37,997 nt of DNA, from the NCBI GenBank assembly GCA_937934465.1, contig CALGZO010000289.1, positions 1 to 37,997 on the forward strand, given 5' to 3'. The translations under genes and the position numbers were made by a program. Positions within the stretch are counted from its first letter, which is position 1. Each line of letters begins with the position of its first letter. Source of the DNA: an uncultured Fimbriimonadales bacterium (lineage in GTDB: Bacteria > Armatimonadota > Fimbriimonadia > Fimbriimonadales > GBS-DC). The notes beneath the pieces are model-generated. The model worked only from the letters and a program-made list of their open reading frames with translations. It had not been told where the DNA came from and ran no database searches. Below are positions 7,338-15,144 of this stretch, in pieces.

Positions 7338-9095
7338 ATGGCGATGGAACCGCAGGTGCTGTTGAAGATAAGTAGGCTCGATGGGCGGAGCGTCTGGCTG
7401 TCGGGTCGAACGCCTGAGAGTGTGCTGGTCGCCGAGTCTTATGCGGATGTGTTGCCTGTGCTATCGGAGGTGGAGCGTGCGACGCAGCAGGGTCTCACAG
7501 CGGTCGGTTTTGTAGCCTACGAAGCCGCGCACGGGCTGGACAGGGCGTTCCCCCAAGCGTGCGCTAAGTCGCCGCTGGCATGGTTCGCGCTCTATCGGCG
7601 GTTGGAAGCGCACGGCGCGGCGCCCTTGCCTCCGCTCGGCTGTGAGCAGCGCATTCGGTGGCGTCCCACGCTGTCCGAACGCGCCTATCGCTGCGCTTTG
7701 GAGCGTATTCGCGCGTACATCGAGGCGGGCGATGTGTATCAGGTGAACTACACCTTTCGCTTGCGCTCGGAGTGGAGTAGCGAGCCGAGTGAACTGTTGA
7801 CTCTGTTCGGGCAGCTCTATCACGCGCAGCCTGTGCCTTACGCTGCCTACATCAACACAGGCGCGCAGGTGATTCTCTCGCTCTCGCCTGAACTGTTCTT
7901 CGCGTTGGAGGGGGAGCGGATTATCACGCGCCCGATGAAGGGCACTGCGCCGCGCGGGGTGGGGCAGGCAGACGACTTGTGGCAAGCGCAGGCGTTGCGC
8001 ACCTGCGCGAAGAACCGCGCCGAGAACCTGATGATTGTGGACATGGCGCGCAACGATTTGGGACGCATCGCGCGTGTGGGGAGCGTGCGTGTGCCGCGCC
8101 TGTTCGAGGCGGAACGCTACGCGACCCTGTGGCAGATGACCTCCACAGTGGAGGCGTGTAGCGACGCGCCGCTGCCCGAAATCTTCCGCGCGCTGTTTCC
8201 TGCAGCGTCCATCACAGGCGCGCCCAAAATCCGCGCGACGCAGATTATCCGTGAGTTGGAGACCACCCCGCGCGGCGTCTACACAGGCGCCATCGGCGTC
8301 GTGGCGCCCCATAGGCGCGCGCAGTTCAATGTCGCCATCCGCACGCTGGTCTACGACCGAGCCGAGCAGCAAATGGAATACGGCGTGGGCAGCGGCGTGG
8401 TGTGGGACTCTGACCCCCACGCCGAGTACGAGGAGTGCTTGGCGAAAGCGCAGGTACTCTTGAGGCGCGCCCCCGAATTTGAGTTGCTGGAGACCCTGCT
8501 GTGGCGTCCGCGCGGGGGCTACTTTTTGCTGGAGCAACATCTGCAGCGGCTCTTACGCTCGGCGGACTACTTCGGCTTCTCAGTGGACGCTGGCGCGGTT
8601 CGGGCGAAGTTGCTCGAGGCGGCGCAGGGGTTCACGGCGTCCCTGCGCTATCGCGTGCGCGTGCGTGTCAATCGGCGCGGCGAGGCGTGCGTGGAGTACG
8701 CGCCGCTATCACACGCCCCCCACCCTTGGCGCGTGGCGCTCGCTGCGGAGCCTGTCAACCCGCGCGATGTGTTTCTATACCACAAGACCACGCATCGGGC
8801 AGTGTACGAGCAGGCGCGCGCCGCGCACCCCAACTGCGACGATGTAATCTTGTGGAACACGCGCGGCGAGATTACCGAGTCCACAATCGCGAATGTGGCA
8901 GTGCGTCTCGACGGCAGGCTCTACACGCCCCCTGTGGCGTGCGGACTGCTCGCGGGCGTCTATCGGGAGCGGCTGCTGAAGCGCGGCTGGCTCCGCGAGC
9001 GTGTCATCCGTGTAGACGAGCTCGCCCGTGCGGAGGCAATTTATCTGATTAACTCCGTGCGCGGTCGCGTGCGTGCGCAGCTGATACGCGCTTAG
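7338..9095 (+). CDS. pabBC: Fused aminodeoxychorismate synthase component I / aminodeoxychorismate lyase
   Basis: A 585-residue bifunctional folate-pathway enzyme. Residues about 50-378 are the chorismate-binding PabB domain, converting chorismate and ammonia to 4-amino-4-deoxychorismate. Residues about 380-585 are the PLP-dependent PabC lyase releasing p-aminobenzoate and pyruvate. In the PabB part, MKGTAPRG has Lys201, the residue that marks ADC synthase; anthranilate synthase has Ala there. SITGAPKIRA and YGVGSGVVWDSD are the other signature blocks. In the PabC part, YHKTTHR gives the PLP lysine K483, and EITESTIANV is the family motif. The glutaminase PabA is not in the window. Its stop overlaps the convergent NurA-like gene in the shared bases TTAG. 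No strong Shine-Dalgarno is seen; ATG 7344 is an alternative start. Confidence 0.93.
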   Translation: MAMEPQVLLKISRLDGRSVWLSGRTPESVLVAESYADVLPVLSEVERATQQGLTAVGFVAYEAAHGLDRAFPQACAKSPLAWFALYRRLEAHGAAPLPPLGCEQRIRWRPTLSERAYRCALERIRAYIEAGDVYQVNYTFRLRSEWSSEPSELLTLFGQLYHAQPVPYAAYINTGAQVILSLSPELFFALEGERIITRPMKGTAPRGVGQADDLWQAQALRTCAKNRAENLMIVDMARNDLGRIARVGSVRVPRLFEAERYATLWQMTSTVEACSDAPLPEIFRALFPAASITGAPKIRATQIIRELETTPRGVYTGAIGVVAPHRRAQFNVAIRTLVYDRAEQQMEYGVGSGVVWDSDPHAEYEECLAKAQVLLRRAPEFELLETLLWRPRGGYFLLEQHLQRLLRSADYFGFSVDAGAVRAKLLEAAQGFTASLRYRVRVRVNRRGEACVEYAPLSHAPHPWRVALAAEPVNPRDVFLYHKTTHRAVYEQARAAHPNCDDVILWNTRGEITESTIANVAVRLDGRLYTPPVACGLLAGVYRERLLKRGWLRERVIRVDELARAEAIYLINSVRGRVRAQLIRA

Positions 9096-10162
9096 GCAGT
9101 TGAGAGGGTCTGGGCGCGCTCGCCGACGCGCTCCAGAGCGGTGCGCATCACGGCTTCGCTGGGGGCGCGGCTGCGCAAGTGCTGTTCGCACATTCGGAAC
9201 GGATAGAGCAGTCGGTCGTAGCGCGGGTCGGGCAGGCTCAACGGGCGCGTCTCCTGCAGCAGCCACGCCGAGATGCGATCCGCCCACTCGCGCGTGTCGT
9301 CGGGACTGGTCAGCACGGGCGTCTCAACGCGCACCAGCCCATAAGTTGGCGACGCGCCCTGCTGCCAGCGCAACCGCAAGTACCAACTGTAGACCTCGCT
9401 CTGACCCTGACGCACGGGACGAAAGACGCTGCTGCGATAGCCTGCAGGCATGTTCAGCACCTGTAGCATCCAGTTAATCTCCAGATAGCTGGTGCGGTGC
9501 GACTTCGAGACGCCCACTACCTGCACCAGTTTGCGCCGTTCCAGCGCGCTCATCAGGTCGGCTATCGAGCCGTCCACCAGCAGCCAGTTGGTGGAGCTGG
9601 GCGTCTGCTGGTCAATCCACTGCAGGGCGAGTTTGCGCTCCAGATGGTCGCGCACGCGCGCTACAGTCGCTCCCGCACGCACCAGCATCGTGTTGAAGGA
9701 GGTCTTCTCCAGCTCGCGCTCCTCCAACGAGTCGTAGACGGTCAGCCCCGCGCGTTTGAACTTCTTGGCGTCGAACGCTTTGAGCGGCAAAAAGAGCGCC
9801 TCTTCTGCCTGCGTCAGCGCAGGGACAGGGTGCAGCTCGCGCTCGCGTCGCTCCAGCACCATCGCCGCCACATAGCCATACACGACGGGCAACAAACCTT
9901 TTAAAGTCTGCTGATAGTATAGCAAGTGTGAATGCTGGACGCCGTCGATGAAGTGCGTGAACTGCGTTGTCTCGTTGGCGGGCGGCACAGGGAACACGCC
10001 AAACTCACGGCGACCTGCCTCATGCACTAACATCGCGCTTGAGAAGCCCCCCTCCTCCTCTGGCGGCTCGATAGTGTCTTCGCTGCTCACCCGACGCACC
10101 ACTTGCACGCCCTCTGGGTTCTCGCGCAGGAACCGCGCCAACCGCTGCAGAAACTCGGTCAT
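9092..10162 (-). CDS. NurA-domain-like nuclease candidate
   Basis: A 356-residue cytoplasmic protein. The order of motifs fits the NurA 5'-3' nuclease family that works with the HerA translocase in DNA-end resection: a first acidic motif FIDGVQHSH (D73), a second LLVDGSIADL (D197), then VVGVSKSHRTSYL (K220). The region between is helical, and no signal peptide or membrane segment is seen. HerA is not adjacent, which is atypical, so the assignment rests on motif pattern alone. The start at ATG 10162 is preferred over an in-frame GTG at 10180; neither has a Shine-Dalgarno. Its stop codon overlaps that of pabBC by three bases on the opposite strand. Its 5' end is 69 nt from the divergent pdxS. 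Confidence 0.6.
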   Translation of the reverse strand: MTEFLQRLARFLRENPEGVQVVRRVSSEDTIEPPEEEGGFSSAMLVHEAGRREFGVFPVPPANETTQFTHFIDGVQHSHLLYYQQTLKGLLPVVYGYVAAMVLERRERELHPVPALTQAEEALFLPLKAFDAKKFKRAGLTVYDSLEERELEKTSFNTMLVRAGATVARVRDHLERKLALQWIDQQTPSSTNWLLVDGSIADLMSALERRKLVQVVGVSKSHRTSYLEINWMLQVLNMPAGYRSSVFRPVRQGQSEVYSWYLRLRWQQGASPTYGLVRVETPVLTSPDDTREWADRISAWLLQETRPLSLPDPRYDRLLYPFRMCEQHLRSRAPSEAVMRTALERVGERAQTLSTA

Positions 10163-10216
10163 AGAGTTGAAGATTCGCACGGCGTCGCAGGATTCCTGCC
10201 GTTGTCGCGCCTCAGG

Positions 10217-10222
10217 TATAAT
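10217..10222 (+). promoter_or_regulatory. -10 box TATAAT of pdxS, near-leaderless
   Basis: A perfect TATAAT ends 9 nt before the pdxS ATG at 10232. A weak -35-like TTCCTG sits at 10193-10198 with an 18-nt spacer. The expected start of transcription is only about 0-3 nt before the ATG, and no Shine-Dalgarno is present. Confidence 0.65.
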
Positions 10223-10231
10223 TGTCTTGCT

Positions 10232-11158
10232 ATGACACCGAGTGTTTCGACTTCAGAGCAGCAGAGCCGATATGAGGTTCAGAAAGCCACTTGGCGCACG
10301 AAGGTCGGCTTAGCCGAGATGTTGCGCGGCGGCGTGATTATGGATGTGGTGAACGCGGAGCAGGCGCGTATCGCCGAAGAGGCGGGCGCGGTCGCGGTGA
10401 TGGCGCTGGAGCGCGTGCCTGCCGACATCCGACGCGAGGGCGGCGTCGCACGCATGTCCGACCCGCGCATGATTGAAGAGATTATGCACGCCGTCACCAT
10501 CCCGGTGATGGCGAAGTGTCGTATCGGGCACTTCGCGGAGGCGATGATCCTCGAAGCGTTGGGCGTGGACTTCATCGACGAGAGCGAGGTGCTGACCCCC
10601 GCCGACGAGGAACACCATGTGAATAAGCATGCGTTCAAGACGCCGTTTGTGTGCGGCGCGCGCGACTTGGGCGAGGCGTTGCGACGCATCGGGGAAGGCG
10701 CGGCGATGATCCGCACCAAAGGCGAGGCAGGCACAGGCAACATCGTGGAAGCCGTGCGCCATATGCGCGCCATTATGAAAGATATCCGCCGTATCCACAG
10801 CGCGCCCGAAGACGAACTGATGGCGATAGCCAAGCAGTTGCAAGCGCCCTACGACCTCGTGGTGGAGGTTCATCAGACGGGCAGGCTGCCTGTGCCGAAC
10901 TTCTCGGCGGGAGGCGTCGCCACGCCTGCCGACGCCGCGCTAATGATGTGGCTCGGCGCAGAAGCGGTGTTCGTCGGCTCAGGCATCTTCAAATCGTCCG
11001 ACCCAGAGCGACGCGCACGCGCCATCGTCGACGCCGTCACCTACTATCGCGACCCTGAAGTGCTGGCGGAGATTTCCAAAGGGCTCGGCGAAGCGATGCC
11101 CAGCCTCGATGTGCGCAAACTCGCCGAAGAGGAACTGATGGCAGTGCGCGGGTGGTAG
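10232..11158 (+). CDS. pdxS: Pyridoxal 5'-phosphate synthase lyase subunit PdxS
   Basis: A 308-residue TIM-barrel enzyme that makes PLP from ribose 5-phosphate, glyceraldehyde 3-phosphate and ammonia delivered by PdxT. Catalytic residues match the family: D38 in IMDVVNAEQA, K95 in VMAKCRIGH (imine formation with ribose 5-phosphate) and K163 in IRTKGEAGTGN. Length is close to the usual 290-300. The N-terminal 20 residues before TKVGLAEMLRGGV are slightly longer than usual. The ATG at 10232 follows directly on a TATAAT box; the upstream in-frame extension is only the antisense of the NurA-like gene. pdxT follows 71 nt downstream, separated by an imperfect hairpin element. Confidence 0.97.
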   Translation: MTPSVSTSEQQSRYEVQKATWRTKVGLAEMLRGGVIMDVVNAEQARIAEEAGAVAVMALERVPADIRREGGVARMSDPRMIEEIMHAVTIPVMAKCRIGHFAEAMILEALGVDFIDESEVLTPADEEHHVNKHAFKTPFVCGARDLGEALRRIGEGAAMIRTKGEAGTGNIVEAVRHMRAIMKDIRRIHSAPEDELMAIAKQLQAPYDLVVEVHQTGRLPVPNFSAGGVATPADAALMMWLGAEAVFVGSGIFKSSDPERRARAIVDAVTYYRDPEVLAEISKGLGEAMPSLDVRKLAEEELMAVRGW

Positions 11159-11167
11159 CGGATGCTG

Positions 11168-11214
11168 GGGCAGTCGTGTCGGCACACAACAATGCGGACA
11201 GGACTGCCCAAGCC
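11168..11214. repeat. Degenerate hairpin element between pdxS and pdxT
   Basis: Arms GGGCAGTC (11168-11175) and GACTGCCC (11202-11209) form an 8-bp inverted repeat. The right part GGACAGGACTGCCCAAGCC (11196-11214) closely resembles GGACAAGACTGTCCAAGCC in the hairpin array at 17580-17601, with two differences. It is probably a decayed member of the same palindrome family. It could attenuate or process the pdxS-pdxT transcript. Confidence 0.55.
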
Positions 11215-11229
11215 CTGCTGGGATGCAAG

Positions 11230-11805
11230 ATGAGAGTGGGCGTGCTGGCGCTTCAGGGCGATTTTGCGGAACACCTCGCGACGCTCGCGCGGCTCGATGT
11301 TGAGGCGACCGAAGTGCGCAAAGTCGGCGACCTCGCGCAGGTGGACGCGCTGATTATCCCCGGCGGCGAAAGCACCACCATCGGCAAGTTGATGGCGCGC
11401 TACGGGCTGGATGAGGCAATCCGCGCACGCGCCGCGCAGGGCATGCCCATCTATGGCACTTGCGCTGGGATGATTCTGCTCGCCAAGCACATCGAGGGGA
11501 GCGATCAGCCGCGTCTGGGGCTGATGGATACCACCGTGCGGCGCAACGCCTTCGGCAGGCAGATTGAGAGTTTCGAGGCGGACATCCTGTTCCGCCCGAC
11601 GCCTGATTGCCCCATACGCGGCGTGTTTATCCGCGCCCCGATTGTGTCGCAAATCGGCGACGGGGTAGACACGCTCAGCGAACTTGAGGGCAAAATCGTC
11701 GCCGTGCAACAGGGCAAACTGCTGGCGACGGCGTTCCACCCCGAACTCACCGACGATACCCGCGTCCACCAATATTTCCTGTCGCTCATCTCAGGTACAC
11801 TTTAG
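11230..11805 (+). CDS. pdxT: Pyridoxal 5'-phosphate synthase glutaminase subunit PdxT
   Basis: A 191-residue class I glutaminase that supplies ammonia to PdxS. Family marks: MRVGVLALQGDFAEHL at the N-terminus, IIPGGEST, nucleophile C78 in YGTCAGMILLA, and H170 with E172 in TAFHPELTDDTRVHQYF. Length is normal. The start at 11230 matches the family N-terminus. The longer frame from 11152 would overlap pdxS and is rejected. Upstream sequence has no strong Shine-Dalgarno. The AhpD-like gene starts 4 nt after its stop. Confidence 0.97.
   Translation: MRVGVLALQGDFAEHLATLARLDVEATEVRKVGDLAQVDALIIPGGESTTIGKLMARYGLDEAIRARAAQGMPIYGTCAGMILLAKHIEGSDQPRLGLMDTTVRRNAFGRQIESFEADILFRPTPDCPIRGVFIRAPIVSQIGDGVDTLSELEGKIVAVQQGKLLATAFHPELTDDTRVHQYFLSLISGTL
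11796..11801 (+). promoter_or_regulatory. Possible internal -10 box (TACACT) before the AhpD-like gene
   Basis: TACACT lies within the last codons of pdxT, 8 nt before the ATG at 11810. It matches the TANNNT spacing seen at other Shine-Dalgarno-less genes here, but it may be chance inside coding sequence. Confidence 0.3.
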
Positions 11806-11809
11806 CGCG

Positions 11810-12169
11810 ATGCAACGCAAACCGAACGAGACACGCCTCTATCGGCAGGAGATGAACGAGCGCATCCTCAACAGCGGGTTCAAGCCGTTCCAGCGGTTCT
11901 TCGCGCTCGACGCCAGCGCGTACACCGAAGGCGCTATCCCCGTCAAATACAAAGAGCTGATGGGGCTGGTCGGCTCGATGGTGCTTCGCTGCAACGATTG
12001 CATCTTCTATCACTTAGACCGCTGCGTGCAGGAAGGCGCGACGCGCGAGGAGCTGCACGAGGCGATGAACATCGCGCTCATCATCGGCGGCTCAATCGTG
12101 ATTCCGCACCTCAGATACGCCTACGAGATGATGGACGCGCTCTTGGCTGAGCAGGAGGGGCAAGCATGA
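11810..12169 (+). CDS. Carboxymuconolactone decarboxylase / AhpD-like family protein
   Basis: A 119-residue all-helical protein of the AhpD-like fold. It has the CxxC-x3-H redox motif RCNDCIFYH (C61, C64, H68) followed by GATREELHEAMNIALIIGG. This indicates a thiol peroxidase/disulfide reductase-like activity rather than true carboxymuconolactone decarboxylation. It lies in a tight run after pdxT (4-nt gap) and its stop overlaps the next start as ATGA at 12166-12169. The substrate is unknown. The start at 11810 is the first sensible ATG after pdxT. Confidence 0.87.
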   Translation: MQRKPNETRLYRQEMNERILNSGFKPFQRFFALDASAYTEGAIPVKYKELMGLVGSMVLRCNDCIFYHLDRCVQEGATREELHEAMNIALIIGGSIVIPHLRYAYEMMDALLAEQEGQA

Positions 12170-12408
12170 CCAAAGTTCACATGACCATCGCGACCACGAA
12201 CCGCGAGCAGGTGGGCGTTCCGTGGCTGTGGCGGCTCGGACGCGACTTCGAACTGCAAGTGAACATCCTCAAAGCGAACATCAACGAGGACTTCGGCTGG
12301 GCGTTCGTGGCGTTGGAGGGACCTGTAGAGGAGATTCAGCGCGCGACGGCTTGGCTGCACACCACAGGTCTGCATGTGGAGCCTGTGGAGCGTTCCGTGT
12401 TCGAGTGA
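12166..12408 (+). CDS. Stand-alone NIL-domain protein
   Basis: An 80-residue protein that is only a NIL-type ferredoxin-like fold (VHMTIATTNRE, FELQVNILKANINEDFGWAFVALEGP, AWLHTTGLHVEPV). NIL domains usually sit at the C-terminus of the methionine ABC transporter ATPase MetN, where they sense methionine, or beside 4Fe-4S domains in sulfur metabolism proteins. Here it is free-standing and has no cysteines. It overlaps the AhpD-like gene (ATGA) and the esterase gene (TGATG), so translation is probably coupled. It may act as a small-molecule sensor or sulfur-transfer partner; this is inference. Confidence 0.75.
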   Translation: MTKVHMTIATTNREQVGVPWLWRLGRDFELQVNILKANINEDFGWAFVALEGPVEEIQRATAWLHTTGLHVEPVERSVFE

Positions 12409-13331
12409 TGGACGGCGCAGTATCCCTCAAGTCGCCGCAGCCGCCTGCGGATTTCGTGGCGTTCTGGCAGGCGGCGGTCGCCGAAGCCGAGGCGGTTCCG
12501 CTGCGCTACGAGCGCGTGCATTACGAAGACGATGACCAGCCCACCCATGTTGTGTATCGTCTGCGCTGGATGGGCGTCGACCAGCGCGGGCGCGAGGGCT
12601 GGTATGCGCTGCCGCGCCTATTGCAGTACCCCTTGCCCGCCGTGCTGTACCTGCCCGGCTACGGCGTCGGAACTGTGCCCATCAACGAACACACGATGTT
12701 CGAGGGAATGATTACCTTCTCCATCAATCTGCACGGCTACGCGGTGGAGCCGAATGTGCCCTACAGCCCCGAGCTGGGCTACTTCACGCGCGGCGTCCAC
12801 TCGCCGCAGACCTACATCTACCGTCGGTTGGTGCAGGAGAGCCTGCTGGCGATGCGCGTGCTGGCGGCGCAGGCGGAAGTGGACGCGCAGCGGCTGACGG
12901 CGGCGGGGCTTAGCCAAGGCGGCGGACTGGCAGTGATGTTGGGCGCGTGGTGCAAGCACACCAAATGCGTCGTCGCCGAGCTGCCCGCGCTGAGCTACTG
13001 GGAATACTTGCTCAATAGACCTGCATGGCGCTACCCCATCAAGGAGTTCAGCGACTACATCGAGACCACAGGCGTCTCGCGTGAAGCGGTGCTGAGCGTG
13101 CTGCAATACTACGACGCCGTCAACCACGCGCCGTATGTGCGCACGCCCGCGCAGCTGAGCTTGGCGTTGAAAGACCCTGGCATTCGCGCGCCCGTGGTGT
13201 TCTCGCTCTACGACGCGCTGCCCACGCCCAAGCGGTTGCTGATTTACGAAGACTGGGGGCACGATTGGCATCCTGAGATGCGCCCCCAGTTAGAGGCGTG
13301 GGTGCAGGCTCATCTCGGTCGGCTGCGGTAG
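12408..13331 (+). CDS. Acetyl xylan esterase-type alpha/beta hydrolase (CE7-like)
   Basis: A 307-residue serine esterase predicted to remove acetyl groups from sugars or small esters. The catalytic triad is readable: S169 in GLSQGGG, D269 in VFSLYDALPTP and H285 in YEDWGHDWH. The N-terminal DFVAFWQAAV block and PAVLYLPGYG oxyanion region agree with CE7 (acetyl xylan esterase/cephalosporin deacetylase). No signal peptide, so cytoplasmic. The ATG at 12408 overlaps the NIL gene stop. The last 22 bp overlap the end of the convergent amidohydrolase gene. Confidence 0.87.
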   Translation: MDGAVSLKSPQPPADFVAFWQAAVAEAEAVPLRYERVHYEDDDQPTHVVYRLRWMGVDQRGREGWYALPRLLQYPLPAVLYLPGYGVGTVPINEHTMFEGMITFSINLHGYAVEPNVPYSPELGYFTRGVHSPQTYIYRRLVQESLLAMRVLAAQAEVDAQRLTAAGLSQGGGLAVMLGAWCKHTKCVVAELPALSYWEYLLNRPAWRYPIKEFSDYIETTGVSREAVLSVLQYYDAVNHAPYVRTPAQLSLALKDPGIRAPVVFSLYDALPTPKRLLIYEDWGHDWHPEMRPQLEAWVQAHLGRLR

Positions 13332-14629
13332 CGTTCGTAGAGCCGAATGTGCTTGCTGCTCATCTCGATAGGGCGTCCAGCAATCCAGACCTGTATCACC
13401 TCGCTGCGGATGTCCAACGGGTCGCCGCTGAGCAGCACTAAGTTCGCATCTTTGCCTGGCTCGATGCTGCCGAGCCGATGGGACAGCCCCAAGATTTGCG
13501 CGGGGTAGAGCGTGATGGCTTTGAGTGCTTCCTCGCGGGGCAGCCCGTGCGCGACGGCGGTCGCCAAGTGGTAGGGCAAGTTGCGGGCGTTGCTGGCGTC
13601 GTTGCTCGCCACGCAGAACAGCACGCCTTTCTCGTGCAGGCGTCGTGGGAGCAGGAACGGCTCGTCGTACGGGTCAGATTCCGCGCTGGGCATATTGTGT
13701 ACGCCCTCCAATATCACGGGTACTTGCTTCTCGCGCAGCAGGTCGGCGACGCGATGCGCCTCTGAACCGCCCACAATCACGAGGCGCACCTGCTGTTCCT
13801 CCGCCCAGCGTATCGCAGCTTGGATGCCCAACGCGCTGTTGACGCGCACAAACAGCGGCAACTTGCCCTCCAGCACGGGCATCATCGCGTCGAAGCGCGG
13901 GTCGCGTTCATGGGCAGGAACGCCCTCCGCGCCCTTCGCTTGATGGGCGCGCAGGTAGCGTCGGGCGTCGTCGAAGAACTCATTAATCGGGCGCATACGG
14001 CTCTCCCAGTCGCGGCGTCGCGCCTCCGCGCTCTGGTTCGGCGCGGCGGACGGGGCAGGGAAGTTCATAAACAGACCTATCGGCGTCTTGATGACCATCT
14101 CCTCCCAAGTCCAACCGTCCAGATTCATCACGCAGCCCATGCCCGAAAGGAGACCGCCCGTCGGTGTGGCGACCACAGTGGTCGTGCCGTTCACCCGCGT
14201 GACGGGAATCAGCTCCGAGTCGGGGTTCAGCGCGATTTCCGCCCGCGAGTTCGGGTTGAACTGTCCTGTCTCGGTGGTATCGATTGTGGCGGCGATGGAG
14301 CCAATCTCGGTCAGTCCCAGCGTCGTGCAGGCGTCGATATAGCCCGGATACAGGTGGTTGCCCTTGCCGTCGTAGACGGCTGCGCCGCGCGGAATAGCGA
14401 TATTTGTGCCGACGGCGGCAATCTTGCCGTCGCGAATAATCACTGTCGCGCCCTCGATTGGCGGCGCGGTGATGGGGTGCGCGGTGACATTCCGTATCGC
14501 GTAGACGCCGCGCGTTCGCACAGGTCGCTCCAGCGACGCCTCATAGCGCGGGGCAATCGGCGAGACGCCCGAATCGCGCCCCGCAAGTAGCATCAACAGT
14601 CCCAATCCATAAACCAGTCCCTTCAACAC
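13310..14629 (-). CDS. Exported amidohydrolase-family protein lacking the HxH metal motif
   Basis: A 439-residue member of the amidohydrolase/imidazolonepropionase-like family. A hydrophobic leader (GLVYGLGLLMLLAG) suggests export or membrane anchoring. The small beta domain (GATVIIRDGKIAAVG, about 60-74) and closing block (LGSIEPGKDANLVLLSGDPL) are typical. The site that should read PGxIDxHxH reads YPGYIDACTTLG, with C101 and T103 replacing both metal-binding His residues, so a normal dinuclear centre is unlikely. It may be a regulatory or substrate-binding paralogue. The start is the GTG at 14629, with no clear Shine-Dalgarno; the next ATG is residue 13. The 3' end overlaps the esterase gene by 22 bp on the other strand. 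Confidence 0.8.
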   Translation of the reverse strand: MLKGLVYGLGLLMLLAGRDSGVSPIAPRYEASLERPVRTRGVYAIRNVTAHPITAPPIEGATVIIRDGKIAAVGTNIAIPRGAAVYDGKGNHLYPGYIDACTTLGLTEIGSIAATIDTTETGQFNPNSRAEIALNPDSELIPVTRVNGTTTVVATPTGGLLSGMGCVMNLDGWTWEEMVIKTPIGLFMNFPAPSAAPNQSAEARRRDWESRMRPINEFFDDARRYLRAHQAKGAEGVPAHERDPRFDAMMPVLEGKLPLFVRVNSALGIQAAIRWAEEQQVRLVIVGGSEAHRVADLLREKQVPVILEGVHNMPSAESDPYDEPFLLPRRLHEKGVLFCVASNDASNARNLPYHLATAVAHGLPREEALKAITLYPAQILGLSHRLGSIEPGKDANLVLLSGDPLDIRSEVIQVWIAGRPIEMSSKHIRLYERYRSRPR

Positions 14630-14689
14630 GCCGATTCGATTCGGGCAGTCCTTTCAAAATCCTGCTTTGCCTACGGTTGTCAGGTTCCG

Positions 14690-15112
14690 TCAGCGCGTGA
14701 GTAGGCGCGCCGCGCCCAGAAAGCCCATCAGCAGCAGCCCCAGGATGCCTGCCATCACGACCCAACCCAGCATGCGCCCCCAACGCGCGGCGGCGCGACG
14801 CTCCAACCCAACCGACTCGTGGCGCGTGCGAGTATCCTTGCCGAACAGAAACACAAAGTAGAAGCGCGTCCACAGGAACGGTATCACGCCGCGCACATCC
14901 AGCAGGTGGCGGCGATGGTAGGTGTAAAGCGACTGCTTGAGCTGCGCGTACTGTTCGGGCGAGAGCGACTCCAGCAGGTCGGGGGGCAGGGCGCGCAGGA
15001 TGTGTAGGATGTAAACATCCTGCGGATGCTCGGCAGGTTGCTCGCCTTCGAACGCCTCTTGGATAATCCACAGCGGCGGTTTCTCGTCAGGTTGACGCGC
15101 GGGCGACGCCAT
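14690..15112 (-). CDS. Small membrane protein of unknown function
   Basis: A 140-residue protein. Residues about 25-75 are soluble and helical. They are followed by LLDVRGVIPFLWTRFYFVFLFGKDTR, a partly hydrophobic stretch shared by uncharacterised envelope proteins, and a clear membrane span near the C-terminus (MLGWVVMAGILGLLLMGFLG). The end is short and basic. The topology suggests a cytoplasmic domain anchored by its C-terminus. The start at 15112 is preferred because a -10-like GATAAT lies 7 nt upstream; the longer frame overlaps gnd. I do not recognise a function. Confidence 0.7.
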   Translation of the reverse strand: MASPARQPDEKPPLWIIQEAFEGEQPAEHPQDVYILHILRALPPDLLESLSPEQYAQLKQSLYTYHRRHLLDVRGVIPFLWTRFYFVFLFGKDTRTRHESVGLERRAAARWGRMLGWVVMAGILGLLLMGFLGAARLLTR

Positions 15113-15119
15113 ACCGCCA

Positions 15120-15125
15120 ATTATC
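15120..15125 (-). promoter_or_regulatory. -10-like GATAAT close to the ATG at 15112
   Basis: The minus strand reads GATAAT with 7 nt between it and the ATG. It is one mismatch from TATAAT, has no Shine-Dalgarno after it, and fits the leaderless pattern. Confidence 0.4.
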
Positions 15126-15144
15126 GGCAGGGCGCGCGAGGGTC

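Noticed and set aside
10103..10231. 43-residue N-terminal extension of PdxS
   Set aside because: It is antisense to the NurA-like gene start, covers the TATAAT box and does not resemble any PdxS N-terminus.
13820..14590. Plus-strand open frame inside the amidohydrolase gene
   Set aside because: No recognisable motif and entirely antisense to a conserved protein.
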